From assembly GCA_003022005.1 (NCBI GenBank), contig PXRQ01000063.1, forward strand, positions 3,034-33,959: 30,926 bases of DNA. Direction: 5' to 3'. The stretch's first letter is position 1, and the number at the start of each line of letters is the position of its first letter. Below, in pieces: positions 30,503 through 30,926 of this stretch. The translations under genes and the position numbers were made by a program. Source of the stretch: Halobacteriales archaeon QS_5_70_15 (GTDB lineage: Archaea; Halobacteriota; Halobacteria; Halobacteriales; Haloarculaceae). The notes beneath the pieces were generated by a model. That model saw nothing but the letters and a program-made list of their open reading frames with translations, was not told the origin of the DNA and searched no databases.

Positions 30503-30580
30503 TACGGTCGTACGTGACGATCTACCGTCGATCACCCGGATAGCGCCTACTGTCGATCACCCCGATAGTGACGTATGTCG
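30503..30580. repeat. Degenerate fourth copy of the palindromic repeat, in opposite orientation
   Basis: TACGGTCGTACGTGACGAT, then CTACCGTCGATCACCCGGA (30503-30541), matches the reverse complement of the right arm of copy 3 with a few changes. The other arm is poor. Instead, CTACCGTCGATCACCCGGATAG is nearly repeated at 30547-30568 as CTACTGTCGATCACCCCGATAG. It ends about 6 bases past the stop of the last gene, the same position as copy 1. Confidence 0.65.
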
Positions 30581-30585
30581 CCGCC

Positions 30586-30906
30586 TCAGGGCATGTACCG
30601 GACGCTTACGACGCCGTGATCCTCCGCGGTCGCCGAGCGGACCTCGACCCGGGCGACGCCGAGCCGTGCGGCCCGGGCGAGCGTTCCCTCGTCGTCGAGC
30701 ACGTCGGCGACGGTCGCCTCGACCTCCGCCGGTGGAACGGTCAGGACGTGTATCTCGCCCTCGCCGGCCCGCTCGCGCCGGACGAGATCGCCCACCTCCC
30801 CGGCGGCGGCGAGTTCGCGTTCCCGTGCCGTCGGGGGCTCGTCGCTCGCCTCGACGCGGAGGGCGCGGCGCTCGCGCACCTCCGTGACCCGCCAGGTCAC
30901 CTCCAT
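30586..30906 (-). CDS. Hypothetical haloarchaeal protein (106 aa)
   Basis: A 106-residue acidic protein that seems complete, with an ATG at 30904-30906, 20 bases from the window edge. It has MEVTWRVTEVRERRALRVEA, then ERELAAAGEVGDLVRRERAG, IHVLTVPPAEVEATVADVLD and a final strand (DHGVVSVRYMP). The pattern is an alternating alpha/beta domain without metal ligands or catalytic motifs. Upstream sequence is too short to judge a promoter. A degenerate palindromic repeat follows its stop. Confidence 0.55.
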   Translation of the reverse strand: MEVTWRVTEVRERRALRVEASDEPPTARERELAAAGEVGDLVRRERAGEGEIHVLTVPPAEVEATVADVLDDEGTLARAARLGVARVEVRSATAEDHGVVSVRYMP

Positions 30907-30926
30907 CGGCGGCTCGGGCGCGACCG

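Overview
The window is a very GC-rich, densely coded stretch from a haloarchaeon (class Halobacteria). The signs are acidic proteins, strong G/C preference at third codon positions, many leaderless genes with a TATA box about 25-35 bases before the start codon, haloarchaea-type lipoprotein and Tat signal peptides, and an elongator tRNA-Met interrupted by an archaeal-type intron. No rRNA, CRISPR array, transposase or integrase was found.

Layout. 1-7,700: a catabolic block with an iron-type alcohol dehydrogenase (cut by the window edge), a crotonase-fold enzyme, two CaiB/BaiF CoA-transferases (the second broken), an aldehyde ferredoxin oxidoreductase preceded by a tiny coupled ORF, a DUF2071 protein and a cupin with a zinc ribbon. 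This set fits conversion of an organic acid through CoA ester, aldehyde and alcohol, but no substrate can be read from the sequence. 7,700-11,700: a nucleic-acid block with a coiled-coil protein, a wrecked DUF1998-type DEAD/DEVH helicase and an apparently intact ERCC4/XPF-type nuclease. 11,800-15,220: an MFS transporter, an amidase and small Cys-rich ORFs. 15,400-20,700: a frameshifted secreted protein, an RNase H-like protein, an EamA exporter and several small haloarchaeal proteins. 20,780-24,000: a decayed cation antiporter, an intact S66 (LD-carboxypeptidase/MccF-like) peptidase and a membrane protein. 24,000-26,050: a gene-poor stretch with a PRC-barrel-like protein and small zinc-ribbon proteins. 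26,050-30,926: a thermonuclease/lamin-tail lipoprotein, the tRNA, a conserved haloarchaeal coiled-coil protein and two small proteins.

Two features stand out. First, an 81-bp near-palindromic element occurs three times (2,522; 15,274; 24,549), with a degenerate fourth copy near 30,503. It always lies between genes and usually just past a 3' end. Second, there are many broken genes: the second CoA-transferase, the helicase, the antiporter and the secreted protein, plus several short remnants. Two of the frameshifts sit in C7 or G8 runs and could be read errors. Others (a missing internal segment, nonsense codons) are harder to explain that way and suggest an accessory, decaying region.
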